From assembly GCF_039982735.1 (NCBI RefSeq), contig NZ_JBDWXV010000009.1, positions 62,001 through 126,000 of the forward strand: a DNA stretch of 64,000 nt. Direction: 5' to 3'. The notes beneath the pieces are model-generated. The model ran no database searches and was not told where the DNA came from. It saw nothing but the letters and a program-made list of their open reading frames with translations. A program made the translations under genes and the position numbers. The stretch's first letter is position 1. Every line of letters begins with the position of its first letter. This DNA comes from Saccharospirillum sp039982735. Lineage in GTDB: Bacteria > Pseudomonadota > Gammaproteobacteria > Pseudomonadales > Natronospirillaceae. This document shows, one piece after another, positions 9,253 through 17,720 of the stretch.

Positions 9253-10082
9253 CGGCATTGTCCAATACCGCCGAACTGATGCGACGCGACCAGGTCTGGC
9301 CGTTTTTACAACCGCCTGCGGCCAGCATCAATGTCGATAAAGACATCCTGCTGTATATCGAAGACCTGAACCTCAGCTTCGATGGCTTCAAGGCGCTGAA
9401 CAACCTGAACCTCTACATCAACGATGGCGAGCTGAGATGTCTGATCGGCGCCAACGGCGCCGGTAAAACCACCCTGATGGATGTGATTACCGGCAAAACC
9501 CAATGCGACTCAGGCAGCGTGTTCTTTGGCCAGACCATCAACCTGCTCAGGTACAGCGAAGCGGACATCGCCGAACTCGGCATTGGCCGAAAGTTCCAGA
9601 AGCCGACCGTATTTGAAGCCCAGAGCGTATTCGACAATTTGGAACTGGCTCTGAAAAGCAACAAGCGGTTGCTACCCACCCTACTGGCCCGGCTTAGCCC
9701 CTCCGAGATTGACCGGATCGACACCGTACTTGCCACCATTGGCTTAACCGAGCATCGCTTCCAACAGGCAGGCGCCTTATCTCACGGTCAAAAACAATGG
9801 CTGGAAATCGGCATGCTGCTGGTCTCCGAACCCAGGTTGCTGCTCATCGACGAACCCGTCGCCGGCATGACCGCCGAGGAAACCGAGCGCACCGCTGAGT
9901 TGCTGACGTCACTGGCCGGTAAACACACCGTGGTGGTGGTGGAGCACGACATGGAATTTGTACGCAGCATCGCACGCACCGTCACCGTATTGCACCAGGG
10001 TTCGGTATTGGCCGAGGGCAGCATGGATCACGTTCAAAACCACCCCGATGTCATCGAAGTCTATTTGGGAGAAGCGCCATGA
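9249..10082 (+). CDS. urtD: Urea ABC transporter ATPase UrtD
   Basis: LivG-like ATPase of 277 residues. Walker A is GANGAGKTT, the signature motif is LSHGQKQWLEIGM, Walker B is LLLIDEPVAGM and the switch His is in VVVEHDMEFV. The first roughly 30 residues precede the ABC domain, as often seen in UrtD. It pairs with UrtE to drive urea uptake. Four-base overlaps with both neighbours support operon expression. No key residue is missing. Confidence 0.97.
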   Translation: MTALSNTAELMRRDQVWPFLQPPAASINVDKDILLYIEDLNLSFDGFKALNNLNLYINDGELRCLIGANGAGKTTLMDVITGKTQCDSGSVFFGQTINLLRYSEADIAELGIGRKFQKPTVFEAQSVFDNLELALKSNKRLLPTLLARLSPSEIDRIDTVLATIGLTEHRFQQAGALSHGQKQWLEIGMLLVSEPRLLLIDEPVAGMTAEETERTAELLTSLAGKHTVVVVEHDMEFVRSIARTVTVLHQGSVLAEGSMDHVQNHPDVIEVYLGEAP

Positions 10083-10774
10083 TCAGCGTAAACGGCGTTA
10101 ACCAGCGTTACGGCGGCACTCACATTCTTTGGGATCTCGATCTCGACATTCCCGAAGGTCGCTGCACCTGCATCATGGGCCGCAATGGCGTCGGCAAAAC
10201 CACCCTGCTCAAATGCCTGATGGGCTTGCTGCCGATCAGCAGCGGCGAAATCACCCTCGCCGGCGAAGCCCTGCACAAGAAACCCGCCGATGCCCGAGCC
10301 CGGCTTGGCATCGGTTATGTGCCTCAAGGTCGCGACATCTTCCCGATGCTCAGTGTCGAAGAAAACCTGCGCATTGGCCTCGGTGCACGCGCTGACAAAG
10401 CCAAAACCATCCCCGACAAAATATTTGAGCTGTTCCCCGTGTTGCACGACATGCTGCACCGACGCGGCGGTGACCTATCCGGTGGCCAGCAGCAACAACT
10501 CGCCATCGGCCGTGCTCTGGTCATCGACCCCAGGGTTCTGATTCTCGATGAGCCCAACGAAGGCATTCAACCCAACATCGTTACCCAGATCGGCGATGTG
10601 ATTCAAAAGCTGAATCAGGAAGACGGGCTGACCGTTGTGCTGGTTGAACAAAAACTCGGCTTCGCCCGCCGCGTCGGCCAGGAATTCCGATTGATGGAGA
10701 AAGGCCGCGTCGTCGCCAGCGACCAGATGGCCAATCTCAACGACCAACTCATCCGACAACACCTGGCCGTTTAG
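10079..10774 (+). CDS. urtE: Urea ABC transporter ATPase UrtE
   Basis: LivF-like ATPase of 231 residues with Walker A GRNGVGKTT, the Q-loop region VPQGRDIFPMLSVEENL, signature LSGGQQQQLAIGRAL and Walker B VLILDEPNEGI. The NEGIQPNIV wording after Walker B is typical of UrtE rather than LivF. It is the last urt gene; ureD starts 13 bp after its stop, so urea import and hydrolysis genes are probably one transcription unit. Confidence 0.97.
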   Translation: MISVNGVNQRYGGTHILWDLDLDIPEGRCTCIMGRNGVGKTTLLKCLMGLLPISSGEITLAGEALHKKPADARARLGIGYVPQGRDIFPMLSVEENLRIGLGARADKAKTIPDKIFELFPVLHDMLHRRGGDLSGGQQQQLAIGRALVIDPRVLILDEPNEGIQPNIVTQIGDVIQKLNQEDGLTVVLVEQKLGFARRVGQEFRLMEKGRVVASDQMANLNDQLIRQHLAV

Positions 10775-10787
10775 GAGACGCAGTACC

Positions 10788-11660
10788 ATGAACAGTCGGG
10801 CACCGTTACCACCAACGATACAAGCCTCCGAATGGGCCGCCTGGTTAAACCTGGGTTTTACCCACGGCCCTCGAGGCACGCAATTATCGCGCTGCAACCA
10901 CCAGGGCCCACTCTATGTGCAGAAACCTTTCTACCCGGAAGGGTCGGACTGCGCCCATGCGTATTTATTACACCCGCCTGGCGGCCTGGTTTCCGGCGAT
11001 CACTTACAGATTGCTGTCAACGTTGACCAAAACGCCCACGCCCTGCTAACTACGCCCGGCGCAGGCCGTGCATACCGGGCACGTCCCGACAGAACACTGC
11101 AACACCAACACATATCACTCAATGCCCATGAAAACGCAACACTTGAATGGCTGCCCCAGGAAACCCTGCTCTACCCCGATGCCCGCGCTCGCCTGGATAC
11201 CGACATTCACCTGAACGACGGTGCCCGGTTCATCGGATGGGACATTACCTGCCTGGGGCTACCGGCCAGCAAAAAACCGTTTCAGTCGGGAGAATTAAGC
11301 CAACGCTTGCAGGTCATTGAAAACGGCCGGGTCGCTCTGCGCGAACACCTGCACCTTACCAACGCCAACCGAAAAGCACTCAACGGCCGCCTCGGTTTTC
11401 GCGACCACAGCGTCAACGCCATCATGATTGCCGGACCATTCAACGAGCCGCTGGCACCCGAAGCAATAAAACAACTGCAACACCTATGTTCTGAGTTTTC
11501 AGGCCTGGCAGGTGTAACACAGGTCGACCGATACATTGTTATTCGAGCCCTGGCCAATCGTGCAGAGCCGGTTAAAAAACTGTTCACCCAGTGCTGGGCG
11601 CCAGTGCGGCAAGCGATATGCAATCGTTCCGTTTGCGAACCGAGAATCTGGGCAACTTAA
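10788..11660 (+). CDS. ureD: Urease accessory protein UreD
   Basis: A 290-residue UreD/UreH scaffold protein. Typical segments are YPEGSDCAHAYLLHPPGGLVSGD, LLTTPGAGRAYR and EWLPQETLLYPDARA. UreD binds urease apoprotein and, with UreF and UreG, delivers nickel and CO2 to the active-site lysine. It follows urtE by 13 bp with GGAG (10773-10776) upstream. It is separated from ureA by a spacer carrying repeat copy 2. Confidence 0.95.
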   Translation: MNSRAPLPPTIQASEWAAWLNLGFTHGPRGTQLSRCNHQGPLYVQKPFYPEGSDCAHAYLLHPPGGLVSGDHLQIAVNVDQNAHALLTTPGAGRAYRARPDRTLQHQHISLNAHENATLEWLPQETLLYPDARARLDTDIHLNDGARFIGWDITCLGLPASKKPFQSGELSQRLQVIENGRVALREHLHLTNANRKALNGRLGFRDHSVNAIMIAGPFNEPLAPEAIKQLQHLCSEFSGLAGVTQVDRYIVIRALANRAEPVKKLFTQCWAPVRQAICNRSVCEPRIWAT

Positions 11661-11697
11661 CGATAAGGCTATTGAATTAAGGCAACCAAGCAAGTGA

Positions 11698-11802
11698 CGG
11701 TGGCTCGGGGTGCCCGGGCGGGGATATCCGAGACATGGATGTCGAGGCTAAGCCTACACGGAAGTATTCACGGCGGCCCCGCCCGGGCATCCCGAGTTAC
11801 CG
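11698..11802 (+). repeat. GGA-hairpin palindromic repeat, copy 2 (type B), in the ureD-ureA spacer
   Basis: Arms 11698-11723 and 11777-11802 form 26 consecutive pairs as plus-strand RNA, three of them G-U. Hairpin 1 is GAC-ATGGAT-GTC (11732-11743). Hairpin 2 is GCC-TAC-ACGGAA-GTA, then TTCAC, then GGC (TAC to GTA at 11755-11766). The element ends 44 bp before the ureA start, so it lies in the 5' leader of ureA within the ure transcript. It is open in frame with ureA, which artificially lengthens that reading frame. Confidence 0.9.
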
Positions 11803-11846
11803 GTACGAACCAACGCCACAGAACAAATAGCAACCAGGAGACAAAG

Positions 11847-12149
11847 ATGGAATTACTGCCGAGAGAGAAAGACAAGCTGCTGGTTTTTACCGCTGCACTG
11901 TTGGCCGAGCGCCGACTCAACCGTGGCGTCAAACTGAATTATCCCGAGGCGGTTGCCTATCTCAGCATGAATATTCTGGAAGGCGCCCGGGATGGAAAAA
12001 CCGTGGCGCAACTGATGGGTGAGGGGAAGACCTGGCTAAACGCCGACCAGGTGATGGACGGCATTGCTGATCTGATTACCGAAGTACAGGTCGAAGCTAC
12101 CTTTCCGGATGGGACCAAACTGGTCACTGTTCATAACCCGATTATTTAG
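11847..12149 (+). CDS. ureA: Urease gamma subunit UreA
   Basis: The 100-residue gamma subunit, full length for the family (MELLPREKDKLLVF at the start, LVTVHNPI at the end). The start at 11847 has CCAGGAG upstream (11834-11840) and is the only sensible one; the frame runs open upstream only because repeat copy 2 lacks a stop in it. It assembles with UreB and UreC into the (alpha-beta-gamma)3 cytoplasmic enzyme that hydrolyses urea to ammonia and carbamate. Confidence 0.97.
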   Translation: MELLPREKDKLLVFTAALLAERRLNRGVKLNYPEAVAYLSMNILEGARDGKTVAQLMGEGKTWLNADQVMDGIADLITEVQVEATFPDGTKLVTVHNPII

Positions 12150-12184
12150 TTGACCGCAAAGCGCAACGTACACAGGAGCTCCTA

Positions 12185-12511
12185 ATGATGATACCAGGGG
12201 AAATTCAGGTCGGCGAAGGGTCCATTACCCTCAATACCGGGCGCGCCACCTTACAGCTGACCGTAGAGAACACCGGTGACCGGCCGGTGCAGGTTGGGTC
12301 TCACTATCACTTCGCTGAAACCAACGCCGCCCTCTCATTCGACCGTATAGCCGCGCGCGGCTTTCGCCTCAACATCGCCGCTGGCACGGCCGTACGCTTT
12401 GAACCCGGGCAAAGTCGCACTGTCGAACTAGTCGCCTACGCCGGGCTCCGGAACGTTTACGGTTTCCGGGGTGATGTCATGGGCGCATTGGATCAGGGAG
12501 CCCAACAATGA
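12185..12511 (+). CDS. ureB: Urease beta subunit UreB
   Basis: A 108-residue beta subunit (MIPGEIQVGEG near the start; VGSHYHFAETN and RGFRLNIAAGTAVRFEPG inside). Two adjacent ATG codons at 12185 and 12188 share GGAG at 12175-12178; the second gives the common MIPGEI start, so the true start may be 12188. The stop overlaps the ureC start by 4 bp. Confidence 0.96.
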   Translation: MMIPGEIQVGEGSITLNTGRATLQLTVENTGDRPVQVGSHYHFAETNAALSFDRIAARGFRLNIAAGTAVRFEPGQSRTVELVAYAGLRNVYGFRGDVMGALDQGAQQ

Positions 12512-14214
12512 CTACAATGGATCGCACCACGTACGCCCAGATGTTCGGACCGACCACCGGCGACCGCATTCGCCTCGGCGATACCGACCTCTGGATCGAA
12601 GTCGAGTCTGACAGTGCCACCTATGGCGACGAAGTTAAATTCGGTGGTGGTAAAGTCATTCGCGACGGCATGGGACAAAGCCAGGTCAGTTGCGATGTCG
12701 CGATGGACCTGGTGATCACCAACGCCGTGGTGCTCGACCACTGGGGCATCGTTAAAACCGACGTTGGCATCAAGAACGGCCGCATCGCCATACTCGGCAA
12801 AGCCGGCAACCCGGATATTCAAGACAACGTCGATATCATCATCGGACCCGGTACCGAAATCATTGCCGGTGAAGGCTCAATACTGACGGCCGGTGGCATC
12901 GACGCGCACATTCATTTTATTTGCCCGCAACAAATCGAAGAAGCACTGATGTCTGGCGTCACTACCATGCTCGGTGGCGGCACTGGCCCAGCGACCGGCA
13001 CCAACGCCACCACGTGCACGCCGGGCCCCTGGTACATCGGTAAAATGCTGCAAGCCACCGACGCCATGCCCATGAACCTGGGCTTTATGGGTAAAGGTAA
13101 CGCGAGCCAGCCCGTGGCGCTTGAAGAACAGTTACTCGCCGGCGCGTGCGGATTAAAACTGCACGAAGACTGGGGTACCACACCAGCGGCCATCGACACC
13201 TGTCTGAGCGTCGCTGACCGCTACGACGTTCAGATCGCGATTCACACCGACACCCTGAACGAAAGCGGCTTTGTCGACGATACCATCAACGCCTTCAAAG
13301 GCCGGGTCATACATACCTACCACACCGAAGGCGCAGGCGGTGGACACGCACCCGACATCATCAAAGCCTGTGCGTATTCCAACGTATTGCCTTCATCGAC
13401 CAACCCAACCCGGCCTTACACCGTCAACACGGTCGATGAGCACCTCGACATGCTGATGGTCTGCCATCACCTCGATTCGAAAATACCCGAAGACGTGGCC
13501 TTCGCTGACTCGCGGATTCGCAAGGAGACCATCGCGGCCGAAGATTTGTTTCACGACCTGGGTGCCTTCAGCATGATCGCTTCGGATTCGCAGGCCATGG
13601 GCCGGGTAGGCGAAGTGATTACACGCACCTGGCAAACCGCCAACAAGATGAAAAAGCAACGCGGCCTACTCGCCGAAGACCTTGACCGGGGTACCGACAA
13701 TTTTCGCGCCCGACGCTACATTGCCAAATACACCATCAACCCGGCTATTACCCATGGTATCGCACACGAAGTGGGTTCCATCGAAGCCGGTAAACTGGCC
13801 GATCTGGTGTTATGGAAACCAGCCTTCTTTGGCATCAAACCGTCATTAATCATCAAAGGCGGCATGATTGCAGCAGCCCCAATGGGCGACCCCAATGCAT
13901 CCATCCCAACGCCGCAACCCATGCACTACCGCCCCATGTTCGGCAGCTTCGGCCAGGCACCCGCTCAGTTGAGCGTCACCTTCACCAGCCAGGCGGCACT
14001 GGATGCCAACATCGGCGAACAACTCGGCTTGCAGCGCACGCTGGTCGCTTGCAAGAACACCCGAACCATCACCAAAGCCGACATGATTCTAAATGACTGG
14101 CAACCGGACATCACCGTCGACCCGCAAACCTATGAGGTGCGAGCCGACGGCAAACTCCTGACCTGCGAGCCAGCAGCAGAGCTGCCACTGGCACAACGCT
14201 ACTGTTTGTTTTAA
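12508..14214 (+). CDS. ureC: Urease alpha subunit UreC (catalytic)
   Basis: A 568-residue catalytic subunit, normal length. All nickel-site features are visible: the HIH pair in IDAHIHFICPQQ, the Lys that becomes carbamylated in GLKLHEDWG, His residues in IAIHTDTLNE and HTYHTEGAGGGHAPD, the mobile-flap motif MVCHHLD, and the nickel-ligand Asp in SDSQAMGRVGE. Nothing suggests inactivation. It is coupled to ureB and followed by a 74-bp spacer before ureE. Confidence 0.98.
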   Translation: MTTMDRTTYAQMFGPTTGDRIRLGDTDLWIEVESDSATYGDEVKFGGGKVIRDGMGQSQVSCDVAMDLVITNAVVLDHWGIVKTDVGIKNGRIAILGKAGNPDIQDNVDIIIGPGTEIIAGEGSILTAGGIDAHIHFICPQQIEEALMSGVTTMLGGGTGPATGTNATTCTPGPWYIGKMLQATDAMPMNLGFMGKGNASQPVALEEQLLAGACGLKLHEDWGTTPAAIDTCLSVADRYDVQIAIHTDTLNESGFVDDTINAFKGRVIHTYHTEGAGGGHAPDIIKACAYSNVLPSSTNPTRPYTVNTVDEHLDMLMVCHHLDSKIPEDVAFADSRIRKETIAAEDLFHDLGAFSMIASDSQAMGRVGEVITRTWQTANKMKKQRGLLAEDLDRGTDNFRARRYIAKYTINPAITHGIAHEVGSIEAGKLADLVLWKPAFFGIKPSLIIKGGMIAAAPMGDPNASIPTPQPMHYRPMFGSFGQAPAQLSVTFTSQAALDANIGEQLGLQRTLVACKNTRTITKADMILNDWQPDITVDPQTYEVRADGKLLTCEPAAELPLAQRYCLF

Positions 14215-14288
14215 TGGCCCAGTGTCGGGCTTGCCTTGTGGCGATGGCCCGCGGCGGATACCACAATTGGATTTAAGAGGAATACACC

Positions 14289-14819
14289 ATGCTAATCATT
14301 CACCAAAGGCTGGGCACAATTTCACCGGTTTCAATAGACGCCCGCCTAACCCTGACTCACGACCAGCGTGAAAAAGGCCGACTGCGCGCAGTCAGTGATG
14401 CCGGCGAGGAAGTTCAGGTATTTCTCGAGCGAGGCAAAGCGTTACAGGTCGGTGAGTTTCTGAAGAGCGACTGTGGTAAACACATTCAGGTTGCGGGTGC
14501 CATTGAGCCCATATCCGAAGCCCATTGCCACGATTGGCAAACCTTTGCCCGTGCCTGTTACCACCTGGGTAACCGGCACGTAAAAATCGAAGTGGGTGAT
14601 CGCTGGTTGCGTATTAAACCGGATCATGTGCTTGAAGCCATGCTGATTCAGCAGGGGCTAACCGTTGTCTCTGACAATGCCGTCTTCAACCCGGAATCTG
14701 GCGCTTATGCACCGGGCACTTCTCATGGGCACGCGCACAACCATTCACACAGCTCTTCACACAACCATGATGCTGGACATTCTCACAGTCACATCAAAGG
14801 CCATGCCCATGCTGACTGA
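14289..14819 (+). CDS. ureE: Urease nickel-delivery metallochaperone UreE
   Basis: A 176-residue protein with the UreE N-terminal domain (LTHDQREKGRLRA), the metal-binding domain (VTQVV-like GNRHVKIEV) and a strongly His-rich tail of about 30 residues (HGHAHNHSHSSSHNHD and further HSH and HAH repeats). The tail suggests nickel storage capacity as well as delivery. The gene overlaps ureF by 11 bp. Confidence 0.95.
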   Translation: MLIIHQRLGTISPVSIDARLTLTHDQREKGRLRAVSDAGEEVQVFLERGKALQVGEFLKSDCGKHIQVAGAIEPISEAHCHDWQTFARACYHLGNRHVKIEVGDRWLRIKPDHVLEAMLIQQGLTVVSDNAVFNPESGAYAPGTSHGHAHNHSHSSSHNHDAGHSHSHIKGHAHAD

Positions 14820-15477
14820 TATCCATCAGCTGCGTTTGTTACAACTGAGCAGTGTCAGTTTGCCCGTTGGAGGCTTTGCCTTTTCACAGGGCCTGGAAAG
14901 CAGTATTGACCTCGGCTGGGTGCGCACCAAGTTCGATACCTTCGAGGCGCTAAGCCTGCAATTGATTGAAGGCCTGGGCCGTCTCGATCTGCCGCTGCTG
15001 CAGCGAGCCATGCACAGTTTCGGCCATACCGATGTAAAGGCGCTCACCCAGTGGAACGACCTGGCTTTGGCTTGTCGTGAAACGCAGGAATTGCGACTCA
15101 CTGATACCGCCATGGGTAAAGCCCTGGCTCGGTTACTGCGCAGCCTCGGCATCGAACTGCCCTTCTCACCCGCCGAACCGCTGAGCTTTGTCACTGGCTA
15201 TGCCATGGCCGCTTCGCACTGGGGCATTGCGTTTCACACGGCAGCTTTGGGCTTTAGTTGGGCCTGGCTGGAAAACCAGATTGCCGCTGCAACCAAACTG
15301 GTGCCACTCGGCCAAACCGATGCCCAGCGTTTACTGGGTGAATTGCAGCCACTGATACCTGAGGCCATCGCCCTGGCCACCACCTTGGAAGACGATGACA
15401 TCGGCGCGTGTCTTCCTGCGCTCGCCATCGCCAGTTGTTATCACGAAACCCAATACAGCCGCTTGTTCCGATCCTGA
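14809..15477 (+). CDS. ureF: Urease accessory protein UreF
   Basis: UreF of 222 residues: LLQLSSVSLPVGGFAFSQGLE at the start, the central FSWAWLENQ region and the conserved C-terminal YSRLFRS. Two in-frame ATGs lie at 14803 and 14809; AAGG at 14797-14800 favours 14809. The much longer open frame upstream (from 14665) is the +1 frame of ureE. UreF recruits UreG to the UreD-urease complex. Confidence 0.95.
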   Translation: MLTDIHQLRLLQLSSVSLPVGGFAFSQGLESSIDLGWVRTKFDTFEALSLQLIEGLGRLDLPLLQRAMHSFGHTDVKALTQWNDLALACRETQELRLTDTAMGKALARLLRSLGIELPFSPAEPLSFVTGYAMAASHWGIAFHTAALGFSWAWLENQIAAATKLVPLGQTDAQRLLGELQPLIPEAIALATTLEDDDIGACLPALAIASCYHETQYSRLFRS

Positions 15478-15491
15478 GGGGAGAACCAACC

Positions 15492-16163
15492 ATGATCAAT
15501 CACACTCAAACCACAACAACACAACCCAAACAAACCTTGCGCATCGGTGTCGGCGGGCCGGTTGGCTCCGGTAAAACGGCTTTGCTGCGTTCGCTGTGTT
15601 CCGCCATGCGCGAGCACTATGACATCGCGGTGGTCACTAACGACATCTACACCCAGGAGGACGCGAAATTCCTGACCCAGCACCAGGCGCTCAGTGCCGA
15701 TCGCATCATCGGTGTTGAAACCGGCGGCTGCCCCCACACCGCCATTCGCGAAGACGCCTCGATGAACCTGGCCGCCATCGATGAACTGACCGCACGACAC
15801 GGCGACCTGGACCTGGTGTTTGTGGAGAGCGGCGGCGACAACCTGAGTGCCACCTTCAGCCCGGAACTCTCAGATCTGACGATCTATGTCATTGACGTCT
15901 CGGCGGGTGACAAGATACCGCGCAAGGGTGGGCCGGGCATTACCAAATCTGATTTGCTGATCATCAATAAAACCGATCTTGCCCCGCTGGTCGGCGCTGA
16001 CCTCGCTGTGATGGACCGCGATGCCAAAACCATGCGCGGCGACCGTCCTTTTGTATTCAGCAATCTTAAAGCAGCCCAGGGTCTCGATGACATCATCGCC
16101 TTTATCGTGCGGGAAGGCATGCTTGAAGCGAAAACACTGCCACCCGCCAAGGCCGTTGTTTAA
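15492..16163 (+). CDS. ureG: Urease accessory GTPase UreG
   Basis: A 223-residue SIMIBI-class GTPase with P-loop GGPVGSGKTALL, the metal-binding CPH motif in TGGCPHTAIRED, VESGGDNLSATFSPEL, and the guanine-specificity motif NKTD. GTP hydrolysis powers nickel transfer to urease. Start at 15492 follows GAGGGGAGAA (15476-15485), 14 bp after ureF. Confidence 0.97.
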   Translation: MINHTQTTTTQPKQTLRIGVGGPVGSGKTALLRSLCSAMREHYDIAVVTNDIYTQEDAKFLTQHQALSADRIIGVETGGCPHTAIREDASMNLAAIDELTARHGDLDLVFVESGGDNLSATFSPELSDLTIYVIDVSAGDKIPRKGGPGITKSDLLIINKTDLAPLVGADLAVMDRDAKTMRGDRPFVFSNLKAAQGLDDIIAFIVREGMLEAKTLPPAKAVV

Positions 16164-16197
16164 GGCCAAACCTCACGCTTAACCCAGGAGATTCATC

Positions 16198-16794
16198 ATG
16201 CCCCCACTCAATAAATCCATCGCTACAGCCAGCGTTTTGGCAACCACGTTACTGCCCGGGCTGGCCCTGGCCCATGAAGGCCATACCCATGCCTCAGGCT
16301 TTACCGCCGGCCTCGCCCACCCAATTGGCGGGCTCGATCACCTTTTAGCCATGGTGGCCGTCGGGTTCTGGGCAGCGCACCTGGGCGGCAACGCTCGCTG
16401 GCAGTTACCTCTGGTGTTTGTGGTAGCCATGGTCCTGGGCGGCACCCTGGCCATGACCGGGTTGGTCGCACCGTTGCTGACGCTGTCGACGGAGCCGATG
16501 ATAATGGCCTCGTCTGTTGTTATTGGCCTGGTGCTGGCCGTAAACGGCAAATTGAATGCAACCGCTGCGGCAATGCTCTGCGCTGGCTTCGCCGTGTTCC
16601 ATGGCCTGGCGCATGGCAACGAAATGCCGTTAGGCAGCTCGGCCATGGCCTATGCCTTTGGCTTTGTACTGGCAACGGGTGCCTTGCATGGCGTTGGCAT
16701 TCTTTCAGGCCTGGCGGCCCGGGTTTTGCCCGGCTTGCATCGTTGGGCGGGTGGGTTTATTGCACTTTCCGGGCTAGCGCTGAGTGTAACGTAA
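16198..16794 (+). CDS. HupE/UreJ family nickel permease
   Basis: A 198-residue membrane protein with a cleavable or first membrane segment (ATTLLPGLALAHEG), the family signature HPIGGLDHLLAMVAVGFWAAHLGG, and about six hydrophobic segments. His residues in HEGHTHASG and GLAHGNEMP are typical metal-handling positions. HupE/UreJ proteins bring nickel to urease or hydrogenase; with no hydrogenase genes nearby, this one serves urease. It starts 34 bp after ureG and closes the island. Confidence 0.92.
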   Translation: MPPLNKSIATASVLATTLLPGLALAHEGHTHASGFTAGLAHPIGGLDHLLAMVAVGFWAAHLGGNARWQLPLVFVVAMVLGGTLAMTGLVAPLLTLSTEPMIMASSVVIGLVLAVNGKLNATAAAMLCAGFAVFHGLAHGNEMPLGSSAMAYAFGFVLATGALHGVGILSGLAARVLPGLHRWAGGFIALSGLALSVT

Positions 16795-16963
16795 CCGCTT
16801 GCTGACCAGACGAACGGGACGTAGATGAATTTAGCTCACTTATGGCTCAAATATTGATCGTTTGTGATGTATCCGGGCTCACCCTATTGTGGTCGCAACA
16901 GGACGGGGATGCAGACGGCATTCCCAAACCCCTGACGTGTTAAGCCACAGAGGAGAAACTCAA

Positions 16964-17188
16964 ATGTTTATCGACCCGGCTATTTTGACCAATTCAACCC
17001 ACCACTCTGAACTGCTGGAGGGTGACCGCAGGCTCAACGTCTACGACGCAGATGTGGCCTACCATATCCGTAACGCCGAACGCATGCGTTCCGAAGCGTT
17101 TCGCGCCGCCAGTCAGCGCTTTGGTCAGTGGGTACGAAGCAGCGCACAAAAAGTTTTCCACGCGCCATCTTACGTGCGCCATGCCTGA
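16964..17188 (+). CDS. Small conserved protein, paralogue of the gene at 47001
   Basis: A 74-residue protein starting at 16964 behind GAGGAGA (16949-16955). Its middle (DADVAYHIRNAERMRSEAFR) matches the 64-residue product at 47001-47195 (NPDVAYYEAEAMRMRNEYLR): both have D-V-A-Y-x5-A-x-RMR-x-E-x2-R and a Trp-containing C-terminal region. The pattern resembles short proteins sometimes annotated as RSP_7527-like, but I cannot confirm that. The protein has no membrane segment. It is monocistronic, with an intrinsic terminator 40 bp downstream. Function unknown. Confidence 0.7.
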   Translation: MFIDPAILTNSTHHSELLEGDRRLNVYDADVAYHIRNAERMRSEAFRAASQRFGQWVRSSAQKVFHAPSYVRHA

Positions 17189-17227
17189 GCTGTTCTTGCT
17201 CGGACATCCAACCTTTAATGACCGACC

Positions 17228-17272
17228 GTCAGGCTGACCGAACCCCATTCGTCATCAGCCTGACTCTGTTTT
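17228..17272 (+). terminator. Intrinsic terminator after the small gene at 16964
   Basis: A 10-bp perfect stem, GTCAGGCTGA (17228-17237) with TCAGCCTGAC (17255-17264), is followed by TCTGTTTT. It separates the small gene from the photolyase operon. Confidence 0.8.
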
Positions 17273-17432
17273 AGTACTCGACAACAAATCCAACTACGTC
17301 ACGCCTCAGGTTGCTCACCCTAAGCACGCTTCTCTCACGGCCCTCTGATTCTGATCCGAGCAAGATGCCATTGCGTATAGGTGGCATGTTTAAACCCGCT
17401 TTTACCACGCCCCTTGCACAGAGCACAACGCC

Positions 17433-17720
17433 ATGAGCCAGCGCCGGTCTATACTCTGGAGTCGCTTTCAACAATGGCCTGTCGATGAACAGTCACGCCT
17501 GATCGAAATGGCCTGGGAAGACAGAACGCCCTTCGATGCCATCGAGACACAGTTCGGCCTGTCTGAAGCCGATGTTATTCGACTGATGCAACGGCTGCTC
17601 AAACCAACCAGTTTCCGCAACTGGCGCGCTCGTGTGAGCCAGCGTGCCACCAAGCACATTGCCCTGCGCAATGGCCAGGTGTTACGCAGCCACTGCCCTA
17701 CCCAATACAAGCACCGATGA
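17433..17720 (+). CDS. TIGR03643/DUF2805 family small protein
   Basis: A 95-residue basic protein with the family pattern: MAWEDRTPFDAIETQFGLSEADVIRLMQRLLKPTSFRNWRARV. The spacing looks like a helix-turn-helix fold, so DNA or RNA binding is possible but unproven. It overlaps the photolyase start by 4 bp; I recall members of this family next to photolyase/cryptochrome genes, so a role in the same pathway is plausible. Confidence 0.85.
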   Translation: MSQRRSILWSRFQQWPVDEQSRLIEMAWEDRTPFDAIETQFGLSEADVIRLMQRLLKPTSFRNWRARVSQRATKHIALRNGQVLRSHCPTQYKHR

